Below are positions 55,463-64,000 of a DNA stretch of 64,000 nucleotides, in pieces. The notes beneath the pieces were generated by a model, which had not been told where the DNA came from, searched no databases, and worked only from the letters and a program-made list of their open reading frames with translations. This stretch comes from Desulforhabdus amnigena (GTDB taxonomy: Bacteria > Desulfobacterota > Syntrophobacteria > Syntrophobacterales > Syntrophobacteraceae), in assembly GCF_027925305.1 (NCBI RefSeq), contig NZ_BSDR01000001.1:2197001-2261000 (forward strand). Direction: 5' to 3'. Within the stretch, counting starts at the first letter, position 1; each line of letters starts with the position of its first letter. The translations under genes and the position numbers were made by a program.

Positions 55463-56650
55463 ATGGGAATGACTCTCTATCGCTATATCCTCAAAGAACA
55501 AATTTTCCCACTGAGCATTTGTCTCTTGGGGTTGAGTTTTGTTCTCGTCACCGGCCGCATGTTACAGCTTGCACGCTACCTCTTCACTTCCTCTGTGACT
55601 TTTCTCGACCTTGCCGGGCTCATGGTTTTGGCCATGCCCAAGTTGCTCACTTATACACTTCCCATGGCAACCCTCATGGGAATTTTACTGGCATTCGTGC
55701 GAATCAATGGTGACAACGAACTGATCGCCCTTCGTGCTGCCGGAATCAGTTTCAAACAGCTGTTTCCGCCCGTCGCGATCGTTCTCCTGCTGACCACCTT
55801 CCTTTCGTTTTACAACATGCTTTCCATCATTCCGACATCCAGCAGAGCTTTCGAGAGCAAGCTCAAATCCCTGGGGCGCGCCAGTCTTCCCCTGTTGCTG
55901 CGAGAAGGCGTCTTCATTGACACCATTCCAGACCTTGTCTTCTTTTTCCGCAATGTGGATCCTTCCCACCTGACAATCAAGGGAATTCTGGTCCAGGACC
56001 AGAGAGAACCCAAGGTACGCGTGACCATTGTGGCGGAACATGCTCAAATTGTATATCAAAAGAACACCAATCGCATGGTCTTCAAAATGTACAACGGAAT
56101 CATCACCCGCGTCCCAGATGATTTCCAGGATGCTCAAGCGGTTACCTTTCGCGATTACAATCTCGTTTTGTCCCTGGACGAGATCTTTGGAACATCCCCA
56201 AAGGATTCCAAGGGAAAGACCCAGATGACTTTCCGCGAAGTCCTCGAAAAAATCCATCAACCCGGCCAGAACCCCGATGTGCGTTATCTCATGGAACTCC
56301 ACCAACGCATCGCTCTTCCCATGGGATGTCTGATACTCGGCCTGGTAGCCCCCCCTCTTGGCGCCATGTTCCGCCAAAAAGGGCGCATGACAGGCATTAC
56401 CCTGGCTGTCGGAATTTTTCTTGCCTATTACGTAGTGCTTTCCGCCGGAAAGGGGCTTTGTGAAAACGGCCTCCTGCCTGCATCGCTGGCGATCTGGACC
56501 CCCAACATTCTCACCTTGGGCATCGCTGCATACCTCTGGTTCAAGCTGCAGAGGGAAACCCCTTTTGAATCGTCATTGTGGAGGCGGGCATACCCTATTT
56601 TCCAGAAAATCCTACGCCTGTTGGGTTTTCACAAAGAGTGCAAGTCCTGA
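55463..56650 (+). CDS. lptF: LPS export permease LptF
   Basis: Inner-membrane half of the LptFG channel that, with LptB, extracts lipopolysaccharide for export. The 395-residue protein has three N-terminal membrane helices, a periplasmic beta-jellyroll (about 130-270) and three C-terminal helices (LPMGCLILGLVAPPLGAMFRQ, LAYYVVLSAGKGLCENG). LRAAGISFKQLFPPV is the LptB-coupling region. ATG 55469 is an alternative start. lptG follows with a 1-nt gap. Confidence 0.93.
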   Translation: MGMTLYRYILKEQIFPLSICLLGLSFVLVTGRMLQLARYLFTSSVTFLDLAGLMVLAMPKLLTYTLPMATLMGILLAFVRINGDNELIALRAAGISFKQLFPPVAIVLLLTTFLSFYNMLSIIPTSSRAFESKLKSLGRASLPLLLREGVFIDTIPDLVFFFRNVDPSHLTIKGILVQDQREPKVRVTIVAEHAQIVYQKNTNRMVFKMYNGIITRVPDDFQDAQAVTFRDYNLVLSLDEIFGTSPKDSKGKTQMTFREVLEKIHQPGQNPDVRYLMELHQRIALPMGCLILGLVAPPLGAMFRQKGRMTGITLAVGIFLAYYVVLSAGKGLCENGLLPASLAIWTPNILTLGIAAYLWFKLQRETPFESSLWRRAYPIFQKILRLLGFHKECKS

Positions 56651-56651
56651 A

Positions 56652-57725
56652 ATGAGAATCATCTCCCGGTACGTCATCAGACACTTCCTCCCCACTTTCA
56701 CCCTGGCTCTCGTTACGTTTGTCGGGCTTTACCTCATCATCGATTTTTTTGAAAAGGTGGACAACATGCTGGAAAAGCATGTTTCCACCCTCCAGATAGC
56801 GCTCTATTTTCTCTACAAGACCCCATTCATTGTAACGCAAGGGATCCCCATGGCCGTTCTTTTGGGGACCCTGATTTCCCTGGGAATCCTCAAGCGCAAC
56901 CGGGAACTCATCGCTTTCGAGACCGCGGGCGTAAACCCGGCTTCCTATATCATGCCCATCGTTTCGACCGCACTCCTCCTCTCCCTTGTCCATTTCGGAG
57001 TCGGAGAAACCCTATCTCGAGCCATGAACCAAAGAGCTCAGCGGCTATGGCAGCAGGAAGTGATGCAAAATCAGGCATCCGTTTCTTACAGCCATGAAAA
57101 CGTGTGGTATCATGGCAACGGGGTTATCTATCAGATTCGCCTCTACGATCGATCCAATCAGACCATGCAGAAGGTTTCACTCTTTTACACGGATTCTCAA
57201 TTCAAACTCACACAAAGACTGGACGCCAAACGGTTCCGGTGGGACAAAAACCGGTGGATTGCGGAAGACGGGCTGATACTTCGTTTCGAAGGAACGAAAA
57301 CCACGCAGGAATGGTTTCAGCAACGGGAACTCAACCTCAGGGAGACCCCAAGAGACTTCGAAAGACTGGAAACCATTCCCGAGGAATTGGGATGGCTCGA
57401 TCTTTACAAATATTCCAGGAAAATCCGCCTGGAGGGCTACAATTCCACACCTTACGAGGTCGAGCTTCACATGAGAATGGCTTTTCCCTTGACGACTTTT
57501 GTCCTGGCGCTTCTGGGAATCACTATTGCCCTGCGCCAGGGCATGCACGGAGGCATCACTCTCAGTGTGGGAATCGCCATGATCGTTGCATTCCTCTACC
57601 TGACTCTTTTACAATTGGGAAGCGGAATGGCGACAGCAGGCATTTTACCGCCATGGATCGGGGTGTGGGCTGCAAATGTCATTTTTGCTTCTTTGACGGG
57701 TTATCTTTGGATGACAAAAAATTGA
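56652..57725 (+). CDS. lptG: LPS export permease LptG
   Basis: Partner of LptF; 357 residues. It begins MRIISRYVIRHFLPTFTLAL, with three N-terminal helices, then the coupling segment RELIAFETAGVNPASYIMPI. A periplasmic jellyroll (about 125-250) follows, then three C-terminal helices ending in ANVIFASLTGYLWM. The open frame reaches upstream into lptF, but the ATG directly after the lptF stop is the family start. Confidence 0.93.
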   Translation: MRIISRYVIRHFLPTFTLALVTFVGLYLIIDFFEKVDNMLEKHVSTLQIALYFLYKTPFIVTQGIPMAVLLGTLISLGILKRNRELIAFETAGVNPASYIMPIVSTALLLSLVHFGVGETLSRAMNQRAQRLWQQEVMQNQASVSYSHENVWYHGNGVIYQIRLYDRSNQTMQKVSLFYTDSQFKLTQRLDAKRFRWDKNRWIAEDGLILRFEGTKTTQEWFQQRELNLRETPRDFERLETIPEELGWLDLYKYSRKIRLEGYNSTPYEVELHMRMAFPLTTFVLALLGITIALRQGMHGGITLSVGIAMIVAFLYLTLLQLGSGMATAGILPPWIGVWAANVIFASLTGYLWMTKN

Positions 57726-57780
57726 TCAACGACACAAAGGCCCATTCTCACGGCGGCGAAAATTTTCGTCCCGTCGAACG

Positions 57781-57860
57781 ATTCCATTCCCCCCTCGGGG
57801 GCAAGGCGATGCTGTCGAATCAAGCAAATGGATTCCCCCCTCGAGGGGGCGGGGGGTAAA
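57781..57860. repeat. Repeat E: CTCGAG-core palindromes
   Basis: Two tandem related palindromes, ATTCCCCCCTCGGGGG (57786-57801) and ATTCCCCCCTCGAGGGGG (57832-57849), between convergent lptG and the response regulator. The core is shared with repeat families A and B. It may act as a transcription end. Confidence 0.55.
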
Positions 57861-57944
57861 GCTCGGAAAACATCCCCCAAAGGGGAAGACTTCAAAACAT
57901 GCCGGACTGGATGATGATTTACGCCGAACTGGTACCAGGCATTT

Positions 57945-58310
57945 CTAAGTCGGCAGCCGCGTCTCGAGAGCCATGGCAATTTTCTTTTTCAGTTCCGTCA
58001 GATCAAAACTCTTCACCACATAAAAGTCCGCCGCAATGGACTTCATGTCCTCTTTGAAAGTATCATATGCCGTTGAAAGGATAACGGGCAGGTCATAAAA
58101 GTGATTTCGGATGTCCTGGAGAATATCCAGCCCATTGTAATCCACCATTTTGATGTCCAGGACAACAAGATCCGGCTTCTCCGCTTCAATGAGCTCCATC
58201 AGCTTGTATCCGCTTTCGGCCGTAATGACTTCGTATCCAGCCTCTTTCAGTTCTTCGGAGTAAAGGAGTCGAATATGCTCTTCGTCATCAACAACTAAAA
58301 TTTTTGGCAT
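57945..58310 (-). CDS. Single-domain response regulator (CheY-like)
   Basis: A 121-residue receiver domain with no output domain. Acidic pocket Asp8/Asp9, phospho-acceptor Asp52 (VVLDIKMVDYNG), Ser79/Thr80 and Lys100 (YVVKSFDL) are visible. The usual Lys-Pro after the last strand is Lys-Ser here. No histidine kinase is adjacent; the neighbour is a glycosyltransferase gene 24 nt upstream, so co-transcription is likely. Confidence 0.93.
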   Translation of the reverse strand: MPKILVVDDEEHIRLLYSEELKEAGYEVITAESGYKLMELIEAEKPDLVVLDIKMVDYNGLDILQDIRNHFYDLPVILSTAYDTFKEDMKSIAADFYVVKSFDLTELKKKIAMALETRLPT

Positions 58311-58334
58311 TACCTTACCTCCCTACAGGTCGAA

Positions 58335-59549
58335 TCATTCCCATATCTTTACGATATATGGCTTATTTTCTTCAAAAATCATGCATTCGTTCTCGATATA
58401 CTCCTCAGCCTGCTGCACCGACATGCGCTCCGTCTTTTTCACAAAGGAGAGCACCTTCCCCAGATACAGAGGCAGCAGGGAATCCAAAATTCTATCCTTT
58501 TCCGATGCCTCCGCCCGATGGTACGCCAAAGCCGCATCGTACAAAATCCGAGCCCACGTCTGGGTAGGAAAAGAAAAGTGCTGCAACCCCATGCTCCGGA
58601 TTTCCTGAAGCTTGGGGCAGACAGTCTGGTCATAAATGAGCTGCCACATATTGGTGTATTTATCGAAGCCCTGCAAAAACCTCTCGTGCAAACGGGTCGC
58701 ATTGATTTCAACGGGCAGCGGGGTTTCGACCTCATGAATATCGGTTCCATACAGCGCGGTGGGTTTGCTCCATTTCACCTGCTTCCAAAAGTCAGGATAA
58801 ACCTCCATCATGTCGAAGATCGTTCCGACAATCTGGTGGAACAACACGGAGAGATGCGCATAGGGGTCTTTGAGCCGATGCACTTTGGGAGCGCCGATGA
58901 AGGCTTGGCAAATAGGCAAACGGGCATTGAGAGCGATGGTGGTCATCCAGATGTCGATACCGAAGTGCTGGACGGATTCAGTCCAGACCGGAGAATCCAG
59001 AAAAGCGTCCACAAGTTTGCCACTGAATCCGAAATCTCCCGCATTGGGTTGTCGAACGCGCCGTCCATAAAGGCAGCGAATCAGGGGATAGACGATGGAA
59101 CTCGTCAAGGTGATTTCATACTTATGGCGAACATAAAGGGGACAGACATAACCCGCTCCCTTCAATATGGGTTCCCCCAGGTTTTTGATCCAAAAAGGCG
59201 CAAAATTCTTGATGTCCGATTCGACCACCACGATGGCTCGAGCTTCTAATTCGCGGACTTTTTCAAAAAGATTCCGCAGGTTGTTCCCCTTCCCATGAAC
59301 GCCGGGGGGAGTAGAAAGGTAGATCTTCGGGATCTCACCGGGAGCGGAAAGGAAGGCTTCCTTGGTTCCATCTGCAGAATGGTTGTCACAATTGATGAGC
59401 ACACACTTGAGATTACCAAAAAAATCTGTAAGACCTTTCGCAGCCAACTCCGCCGTCCGGCCGATGGTTTCCGCTTCGTTAAAAGAGGGAATTGCCACCA
59501 CCATGTCCGCTTTGGTAATTTGATGGGGATTTTCTTCGTAAAATGCCAT
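58335..59549 (-). CDS. GT-A fold glycosyltransferase, family 2-like
   Basis: A 404-residue cytosolic glycosyltransferase. It begins with VVAIPSFNEAETIG (nucleotide-sugar binding), then NCDNHSADGT and the DxD-like VVVESDIKNF. The long C-terminal helical half resembles the glucosyl-3-phosphoglycerate/mannosylglycerate synthase group, which makes compatible solutes from GDP- or UDP-sugars. The acceptor cannot be read from sequence. AGGAGAAG precedes the ATG. It lies between hflC and the response regulator. Confidence 0.8.
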   Translation of the reverse strand: MAFYEENPHQITKADMVVAIPSFNEAETIGRTAELAAKGLTDFFGNLKCVLINCDNHSADGTKEAFLSAPGEIPKIYLSTPPGVHGKGNNLRNLFEKVRELEARAIVVVESDIKNFAPFWIKNLGEPILKGAGYVCPLYVRHKYEITLTSSIVYPLIRCLYGRRVRQPNAGDFGFSGKLVDAFLDSPVWTESVQHFGIDIWMTTIALNARLPICQAFIGAPKVHRLKDPYAHLSVLFHQIVGTIFDMMEVYPDFWKQVKWSKPTALYGTDIHEVETPLPVEINATRLHERFLQGFDKYTNMWQLIYDQTVCPKLQEIRSMGLQHFSFPTQTWARILYDAALAYHRAEASEKDRILDSLLPLYLGKVLSFVKKTERMSVQQAEEYIENECMIFEENKPYIVKIWE

Positions 59550-59565
59550 AAAGACTTCTCCTGGT

Positions 59566-60561
59566 CTACCTCTTTGATGTTTCCCCGCTATTTTTCAGAT
59601 ACTTGAAAATATCGGCATCTGTACTCAGGATGAAAGAACTGTCAGAATTATTGAAATTCTTATAAAATTCAAGAGTTCGGTAGAATTCGTAGAATTCCGG
59701 ATTCTTCTGAAAGGCTTCCGCATAGATCCGCGTGGCTTCCGCGTCGGCCTTACCTCGAATTTCCTGAGACGTGCGAAAAGCCTCGGATGCGATCCTCGCC
59801 ACCTCCCGATCCATTTGACCCAAAATAGCCGCCCGCTCACCTTCCCCTTGCGAACGATATTGAGCGGCAATGCGTTTGCGTTCCGATATCATCCGGTCAA
59901 AGACTTTTTTCTGCACCGTATCCACATAGTTGATCCGTTTGATGCGAATATCCATCAGTTCGATGCCGAATTCAGGCAACAGACGTGAAGCATCCGCCAC
60001 CATCTCCCGTGTGATCTTTTCCCTCCCCTTGGTCAAACGGTCCGTAACTTCCCCCAACTGCTCACGATCCGTCTGGCTTCCCAGAGAACTGAAATCGGAG
60101 ATCCCGGCTTCCAGGAGATTTTTCCGAGCATCCTCCCACCCTTCACTTCGAACCAGCTCCTCCAATTCATTGTTGGACACGTAGTCGCGCACAACGGAGT
60201 CGATAATGCCATCAAGGCGACTATGAGCCGTGGAAACGCTCCCCACACGTTTCAGAAACAACAGCGGGTCCTTGATGCGCCAGCGAGCCGTAACGTCCAC
60301 CCAGATATATTTCTTGTCCTTTGTTGGAATCTGGTTGGGATTTCCGTCCCACTTCATGACACGTTTCTCGAAGTAGTTGGCTTTTTGAATCAGGGGGATT
60401 TTAAAGTGCAATCCCGCTTGAGTGATGGGCTCTCCCACCGGCTTTCCCCACTGGGTGACGACAACCTGTTCCGTCTCGGTCACCACGAAAAGAGCCGTCG
60501 CCCCCAGGATTGCCAATATAACCGCTACGAGCGGCAAGATGCGGATTCCCTTTGGAATCAT
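59566..60561 (-). CDS. hflC: HflC, SPFH-domain regulator of FtsH
   Basis: Membrane-anchored band-7/SPFH protein that, with HflK, surrounds the FtsH protease. The 331-residue protein has an N-terminal membrane anchor (ILPLVAVILAILGATALFVV), the SPFH domain (GLHFKIPLIQKANYFEKRV), a long coiled coil with SERKRIAAQYRSQGEGERAAI, and the segment IRGKADAEATRIYAEAF. Its ATG overlaps the hflK stop by 4 nt. Confidence 0.95.
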   Translation of the reverse strand: MIPKGIRILPLVAVILAILGATALFVVTETEQVVVTQWGKPVGEPITQAGLHFKIPLIQKANYFEKRVMKWDGNPNQIPTKDKKYIWVDVTARWRIKDPLLFLKRVGSVSTAHSRLDGIIDSVVRDYVSNNELEELVRSEGWEDARKNLLEAGISDFSSLGSQTDREQLGEVTDRLTKGREKITREMVADASRLLPEFGIELMDIRIKRINYVDTVQKKVFDRMISERKRIAAQYRSQGEGERAAILGQMDREVARIASEAFRTSQEIRGKADAEATRIYAEAFQKNPEFYEFYRTLEFYKNFNNSDSSFILSTDADIFKYLKNSGETSKR

Positions 60562-61673
60562 TGTTTCTCCTCGTGTCTCGGACTTCCAGACTGGAGAGAG
60601 AGGCTGCTTTGCTGCCCTTGCCTGCCTGAACTCTCCGAACCCCGCGAGGAAGACCGGTTCAAGTCCAAAAGGGGCAGCAGATTCCCCATATTTCCATCCA
60701 GAACATACATACGGTCGACTTTTCCTGAGAGATTTTCAAATGATTCCAAATACATCCTACGTCGAGTCACATCAGGGGCCTTTTCATATGCCGCAAGAAT
60801 ATCGGCGAAACGCTGCGCTTCTCCCCGGGACCGATTGACCCGCTCCAGGGCGTATCCCTCAGCCTGATTGATGGTTTGCCGCGCCTGTCCCACGGCCTTG
60901 GGGACCTTTTGGTTGTAGGCCTCTTGAGCTTCATTGATCATCCGCTCTTTTTCCTGCTGAGCTTCGTTCACCTCATTGAAAGCGGCTTTCACCGGTTCCG
61001 GGGGATTGACGTTTTGCAACTGAACCGCAACGATTTTGAGACCCGTTTTATAGTAATCGATGATTTGCTGGATCTCCCCCTTGGTTATATCGGCAATGGC
61101 GGCACGCCCCACCGTGAGGACTTCATCCGAATATCGATTCCCCACAATACGGCGCATGACGGATTCCGAAATGTCATCCAGCGTCCATTCCACATCCTGA
61201 ACCTGAAACAGATAATCCACCGGGTTCTGTATCTTGTATTGAATCGTCCATTGCAGGTCCACGACATTCAGGTCCCCACTGAGCATCGTGGATTCCTCTT
61301 CGTATCCCTTGGTGACGAAGCGCGACTGCACCCCCGGCTGCACGGTCCGATACCCATATTCCCGCTGAAGCACACGGCCGGTCACGACTTTTCGAACCGT
61401 TTCAATCCCGAAAGGAATCTTGAAATGCAATCCCGCGTCGGAAGTTTTGATAAACTTGCCAAATCGCTGAACAACGGCTGTTTCCTGGGGTTCAACAATG
61501 TAGTACGAATTCACGGCGACAAAAAGAAGCAGCAGGACCAGACCGATCAGCCATATGGGACCGGTCCCAAAGGAAGAGAGCCTGTAACGCTCTTTCAGGC
61601 GTCTGAACATCTCTTCCAGGTCTTGAAAATCTCCCGGCCCGGAACCTCTGCGAGGCGGCCTTTCCCAATCCAT
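60558..61673 (-). CDS. hflK: HflK, SPFH-domain regulator of FtsH
   Basis: Partner of HflC; 371 residues. A Gly/Arg-rich start (PPRRGSGPGD) precedes the single anchor (WLIGLVLLLLFVAVNSYYIV). The SPFH domain (QETAVVQRFGKFIKTSDAGLHFKIPFG) and a helical coiled region (NEAQQEKERMINEAQEAYNQ) follow, then a Ser/Gln-rich tail. A promoter matching the sigma70 consensus lies upstream at 61809-61837. Confidence 0.94.
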   Translation of the reverse strand: MDWERPPRRGSGPGDFQDLEEMFRRLKERYRLSSFGTGPIWLIGLVLLLLFVAVNSYYIVEPQETAVVQRFGKFIKTSDAGLHFKIPFGIETVRKVVTGRVLQREYGYRTVQPGVQSRFVTKGYEEESTMLSGDLNVVDLQWTIQYKIQNPVDYLFQVQDVEWTLDDISESVMRRIVGNRYSDEVLTVGRAAIADITKGEIQQIIDYYKTGLKIVAVQLQNVNPPEPVKAAFNEVNEAQQEKERMINEAQEAYNQKVPKAVGQARQTINQAEGYALERVNRSRGEAQRFADILAAYEKAPDVTRRRMYLESFENLSGKVDRMYVLDGNMGNLLPLLDLNRSSSRGSESSGRQGQQSSLSLQSGSPRHEEKQ

Positions 61674-61808
61674 CTGTCCTCCTCAAAAAACTCCATTTCT
61701 ATCGTAGGTGTTATCCCCTGATTCTCTTGATCTAGGCTCGCTTCCTCTGTCTCATTTTTCCATAGATCAAAGCTGAATACCTTTTTTCACAAACTATTTG
61801 AAAGCGTC

Positions 61809-61837
61809 ATCCTAATGATACCTCATTTTATTGTCAA
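61809..61837 (-). promoter_or_regulatory. Sigma70-type promoter for hflKC
   Basis: On the minus strand TTGACA (61832-61837), a 17-nt spacer and TAGGAT (61809-61814), about 135 nt before the hflK start. Confidence 0.6.
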
Positions 61838-61854
61838 GCTTATCCCAATTTTTA

Positions 61855-61997
61855 CAGCAATTCTCATTTTGGATGTCTCTCATGATATTGGCATTTCCGA
61901 CATCCCCCTTGATCCCCCTTACAAGAGGGGATCTTATCCTAAAAATTCTCCCCTTGAGAGGGGCGGGGGGGTAGGTTTTTCAAAATGAAAATTGCTG
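61855..61997. mobile_element. Repeat family B, copy 2: MITE with 17-bp TIR and 9-bp TSD
   Basis: Inverted ends CAGCAATTCTCATTTTG (61855-61871) and CAAAATGAAAATTGCTG (61981-61997, one mismatch). Exact 9-bp direct repeats CAATTTTTA flank it at 61846-61854 and 61998-62006. Its 143-bp length equals copy 1; the orientation is opposite. Confidence 0.9.
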
Positions 61998-62450
61998 CAA
62001 TTTTTATGAGAAACCTTCGCCGGCCATCCTATATCCAAGAAAAAGACGGGAAACCCATTCTTTCTCGCGATCGAGGTGTGATCGCTCTTTGTCGCCCTCC
62101 CTGTTGCATGACGCATTCCATGAACAGGAAAGGAACGGCCCCCATGAGTAAAAGCACGTTAGGTGTTGCGTTTCTCCCGCCAACAGAGGTATAAAACGCC
62201 CACTTGGGGCCTTGATTCGATCCTCCCTCCAAGGGCGCACACATGATCAATGAAACGACTCATGTTCTTTGTCCGCAAATTTTACGGCAAAACACATGAA
62301 AAGGTCCTTTTACAAGTTCCGGAGTGTCAAGAGGAAAGAGAAAGAGCTATAGAGGATCTCCATTCGGTTTTCAGAATGAATGGAGCATTCGCGTGCCGGC
62401 GTAATCCCTTCCCATCTTTAATAATAAAGGATATCTGAAAAAGGAGCCTC

Positions 62451-62939
62451 ATGGATAGCTTTCTCGTTACTTTGGATGGGACGCACGGTTCCCTCAAGAG
62501 CATCCGCTACCTCAACCGCATCTTGAAGGGAGCGAAACATATTCGCCTGGTCCTCTTTCATGTAATTCCAACGACCTCGCCCAATCTCCTCAAGAAAGAA
62601 GAAGTCCAGAGGATCGAGAAAATACATGCAGAACAAGCTCACTTGAGGGGTTATTTCTGGACCAGGGAAGACGAAGACAGAATGAATCTTGCCTTTCAGG
62701 AAGCGAGACAATTGCTTCTGGAAGGAGGATTTTCGAATGCTCAGGTCACTACCCGTTTTTCCGTACAATCCGCCGAGGTGGCGCAGGTCATCTTGGAGGA
62801 AGGCAAAAGGCTGGAATGTTCAACCATTGTGATCGGCCGGCGAGGATTGAGCCGGGTTAAAGAATTGTTTTTGGGAAGCGTTTCAAAGACTGTCACCAAA
62901 TTGGCGAGATCGATGACCGTGTGGGTTGTCGACGACTGA
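62451..62939 (+). CDS. Universal stress protein, UspA family
   Basis: A 162-residue UspA-fold protein. The N-terminal MDSFLVTLDGTHGSLKSIRYL and the ATP-binding loop GRRGLSRVKELFLGSVSKTV (G-x2-G-x9-GS) predict nucleotide binding. The usual first-strand Asp is replaced by a TLDGT pattern that is still plausible. AAGGAG precedes the ATG. A second UspA gene follows after 39 nt. Confidence 0.9.
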   Translation: MDSFLVTLDGTHGSLKSIRYLNRILKGAKHIRLVLFHVIPTTSPNLLKKEEVQRIEKIHAEQAHLRGYFWTREDEDRMNLAFQEARQLLLEGGFSNAQVTTRFSVQSAEVAQVILEEGKRLECSTIVIGRRGLSRVKELFLGSVSKTVTKLARSMTVWVVDD

Positions 62940-62978
62940 AAACACATCATCTGAATTCGTACCGGCAAAGGAGAGCAC

Positions 62979-63449
62979 ATGTCAAACAACCTCTTTCAAA
63001 ATATCGCTTTCTGTACCGATTTTTCGGAAAACGCAGATGAAGCTTTTTTGACAGCCAAAGATCTGGCATGGCATTATGGGGCAAACCTCCATATCGTGCA
63101 TGCTATGGTCAATTTTTCCGTTTCTCCCCCCATCCACGCAACCTACATGCCCATTGAATATGATCCGGGGTTCATCGAACAGGTGACCCAGGCGGCGAAA
63201 GAATCCATCCAGGAACGCTATATCAGTCAACTCAAGGAAAAACAGCCGTATTCCGTGCATCTTCTCTCGGGGTATGCGTCCACCGAAATTCTGCGTATAG
63301 CCGAAGAAAAGGATATCGACCTCATCGTTATGGGGTCCCATGGACTCACCGGTCTGGCCCATGTTCTCTTCGGAAGTACGGCAGACCGGGTGGTACGCAA
63401 GGCTCCCTGCTCCGTGTTGACGGTTCGGCTTCGCCCCAAGAAAGTCTGA
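62979..63449 (+). CDS. Universal stress protein, UspA family
   Basis: A 156-residue UspA protein. It has FCTDFSENADEAFLTAKDLA at the N-terminus and the complete ATP loop GSHGLTGLAHVLFGSTADRVVRKAPCSVLTVR (G-x2-G-x9-GS) at the C-terminus. It is only distantly similar to the preceding paralogue, so it is not a recent duplicate. Confidence 0.93.
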   Translation: MSNNLFQNIAFCTDFSENADEAFLTAKDLAWHYGANLHIVHAMVNFSVSPPIHATYMPIEYDPGFIEQVTQAAKESIQERYISQLKEKQPYSVHLLSGYASTEILRIAEEKDIDLIVMGSHGLTGLAHVLFGSTADRVVRKAPCSVLTVRLRPKKV

Positions 63450-63484
63450 CCGCCTGTTAGACTTTGATTAGGAGTCCATTTTAA

Positions 63485-64000
63485 ATGAATGAGAAAAAGC
63501 CCGTACTCGTTACCGGATCTGCCGGATTCATCGGTTACCACCTGGCTCTGCGCCTTCTGAAGGACGGACACCCTGTAGTCGGCATGGACAATCTCAACGA
63601 CTATTATGATGTCAATCTGAAAAAAAACCGCCTGAAACAACTCCAGGAATTCCCGGACTTCCACTTCCATAAGCTGGACCTCTACGATCGCGCGGGTATG
63701 GAAGATCTCTTCAACCGGTATTCTTTTGAAACGGTCGTGAACCTGGCGGCCCAGGCCGGGGTGAGATACTCTCTCACAAACCCCCATGCGTATGTGGATT
63801 CCAACCTGCTGGGATTTATCAATATTTTGGAGGGATGCCGCCATCAAAACGTAAAGCATCTGGTCTTCGCCTCATCGAGTTCCGTCTATGGGGCCAATAC
63901 CCATATGCCTTTTTCCGTTCATCACAATGTAGACCATCCCGTTTCCCTCTATGCCGCCACCAAAAAGGCCAATGAGCTCATGGCTCATACTTATGCCCAC
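63485..64000 (+). CDS. NAD-dependent nucleotide-sugar epimerase (C-terminus beyond window edge)
   Basis: The first 172 residues of a short-chain dehydrogenase-type epimerase. It begins with [17 protein letters not shown] (NAD-binding GxxGxxG) and continues with [52 protein letters not shown] and [13 protein letters not shown], where Tyr-x3-Lys is catalytic. The [16 protein letters not shown] segment is characteristic of UDP-glucuronate 4-epimerases, which supply UDP-galacturonate for LPS or capsule. Confidence 0.92.
   Translation, partial: MNEKKPVLVTGSAGFIGYHLALRLLKDGHPVVGMDNLNDYYDVNLKKNRLKQLQEFPDFHFHKLDLYDRAGMEDLFNRYSFETVVNLAAQAGVRYSLTNPHAYVDSNLLGFINILEGCRHQNVKHLVFASSSSVYGANTHMPFSVHHNVDHPVSLYAATKKANELMAHTYAH

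Larger units (their letters stand above)
61674..62450. other. hflK-uspA intergenic region with a MITE
   Basis: 777 nt. It contains the hflKC promoter and family B copy 2. The rest (about 62010-62430) has no recognised gene; a 62-codon frame at 62250-62438 lacks a ribosome site. Confidence 0.5.

Noticed and set aside
62250-62438. 62-residue frame upstream of the first UspA gene
   Set aside because: No ribosome site, no recognised motif; kept only as part of the intergenic description.

Overview
The window looks like chromosome from a strictly anaerobic member of the Desulfobacterota (former Deltaproteobacteria), possibly Syntrophobacterales. This is inferred from three things: an 11-subunit complex I operon with no NuoEFG, the overall mix of housekeeping genes, and dispersed palindromic repeats of the kind seen in sulfate reducers. 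No 16S gene is present, so genus cannot be fixed. Protein similarities are from memory of families; no searches were run.

Layout. 1-9.4 kb: purC (cut by the window edge), a four-helix membrane protein, tilS, a ComEA-like HhH protein, proS, hsp20, htpX and purA. 9.8-17.3 kb: a CoA-transferase/GNAT fusion coupled to a HAD phosphatase, minCDE with a ThiS/MoaD-like sulfur carrier, a beta-hydroxyacid dehydrogenase, a Nudix hydrolase and an atypical GreA-like factor. 17.6 kb: tRNA-Phe. 18.4-25.2 kb: an island of exported proteins (a Cys-rich unknown, an NTF2-like protein, a seven-repeat FG-GAP propeller, a SurA-DsbA fusion and a probable propeller protein). 25.2-31.3 kb: a leftward dprA-topA-pilD-rsmE-zinc ribbon cluster. 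31.4-35 kb: a U32 peptidase-family gene followed by two adjacent insertion sequences (IS630 and IS5 types). 35.1-46.7 kb: nuoABCDHIJKLMN ending in a NuoF-like protein that keeps both Fe-S modules but lacks the NADH/FMN core. 47.5-54.9 kb: proC, a stand-alone IF2 C-terminal-domain protein between two direct repeats, azlCD, nadC, valS and an acidic protein. 55.4-64 kb: lptFG, a CheY-like regulator, a glycosyltransferase, hflKC, two UspA proteins and a nucleotide-sugar epimerase (cut by the window edge).

The most unusual items are the NuoF-like fusion at the end of the complex I operon (a candidate alternative electron-input subunit), the GTPase-less IF2 paralogue flanked by repeats, and several families of short non-autonomous mobile elements. 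In one family both copies have 17-bp terminal inverted repeats and 9-bp target duplications. A gene-poor region of about 0.8 kb precedes both nuoA and proC.

How the genes work together. PurC and PurA act in purine synthesis. MinCDE place the division site. HflKC and HtpX belong to membrane protein quality control. LptFG export LPS. The nuo operon makes a proton-pumping membrane complex whose electron donor is probably not NADH bound at a classical NuoF.
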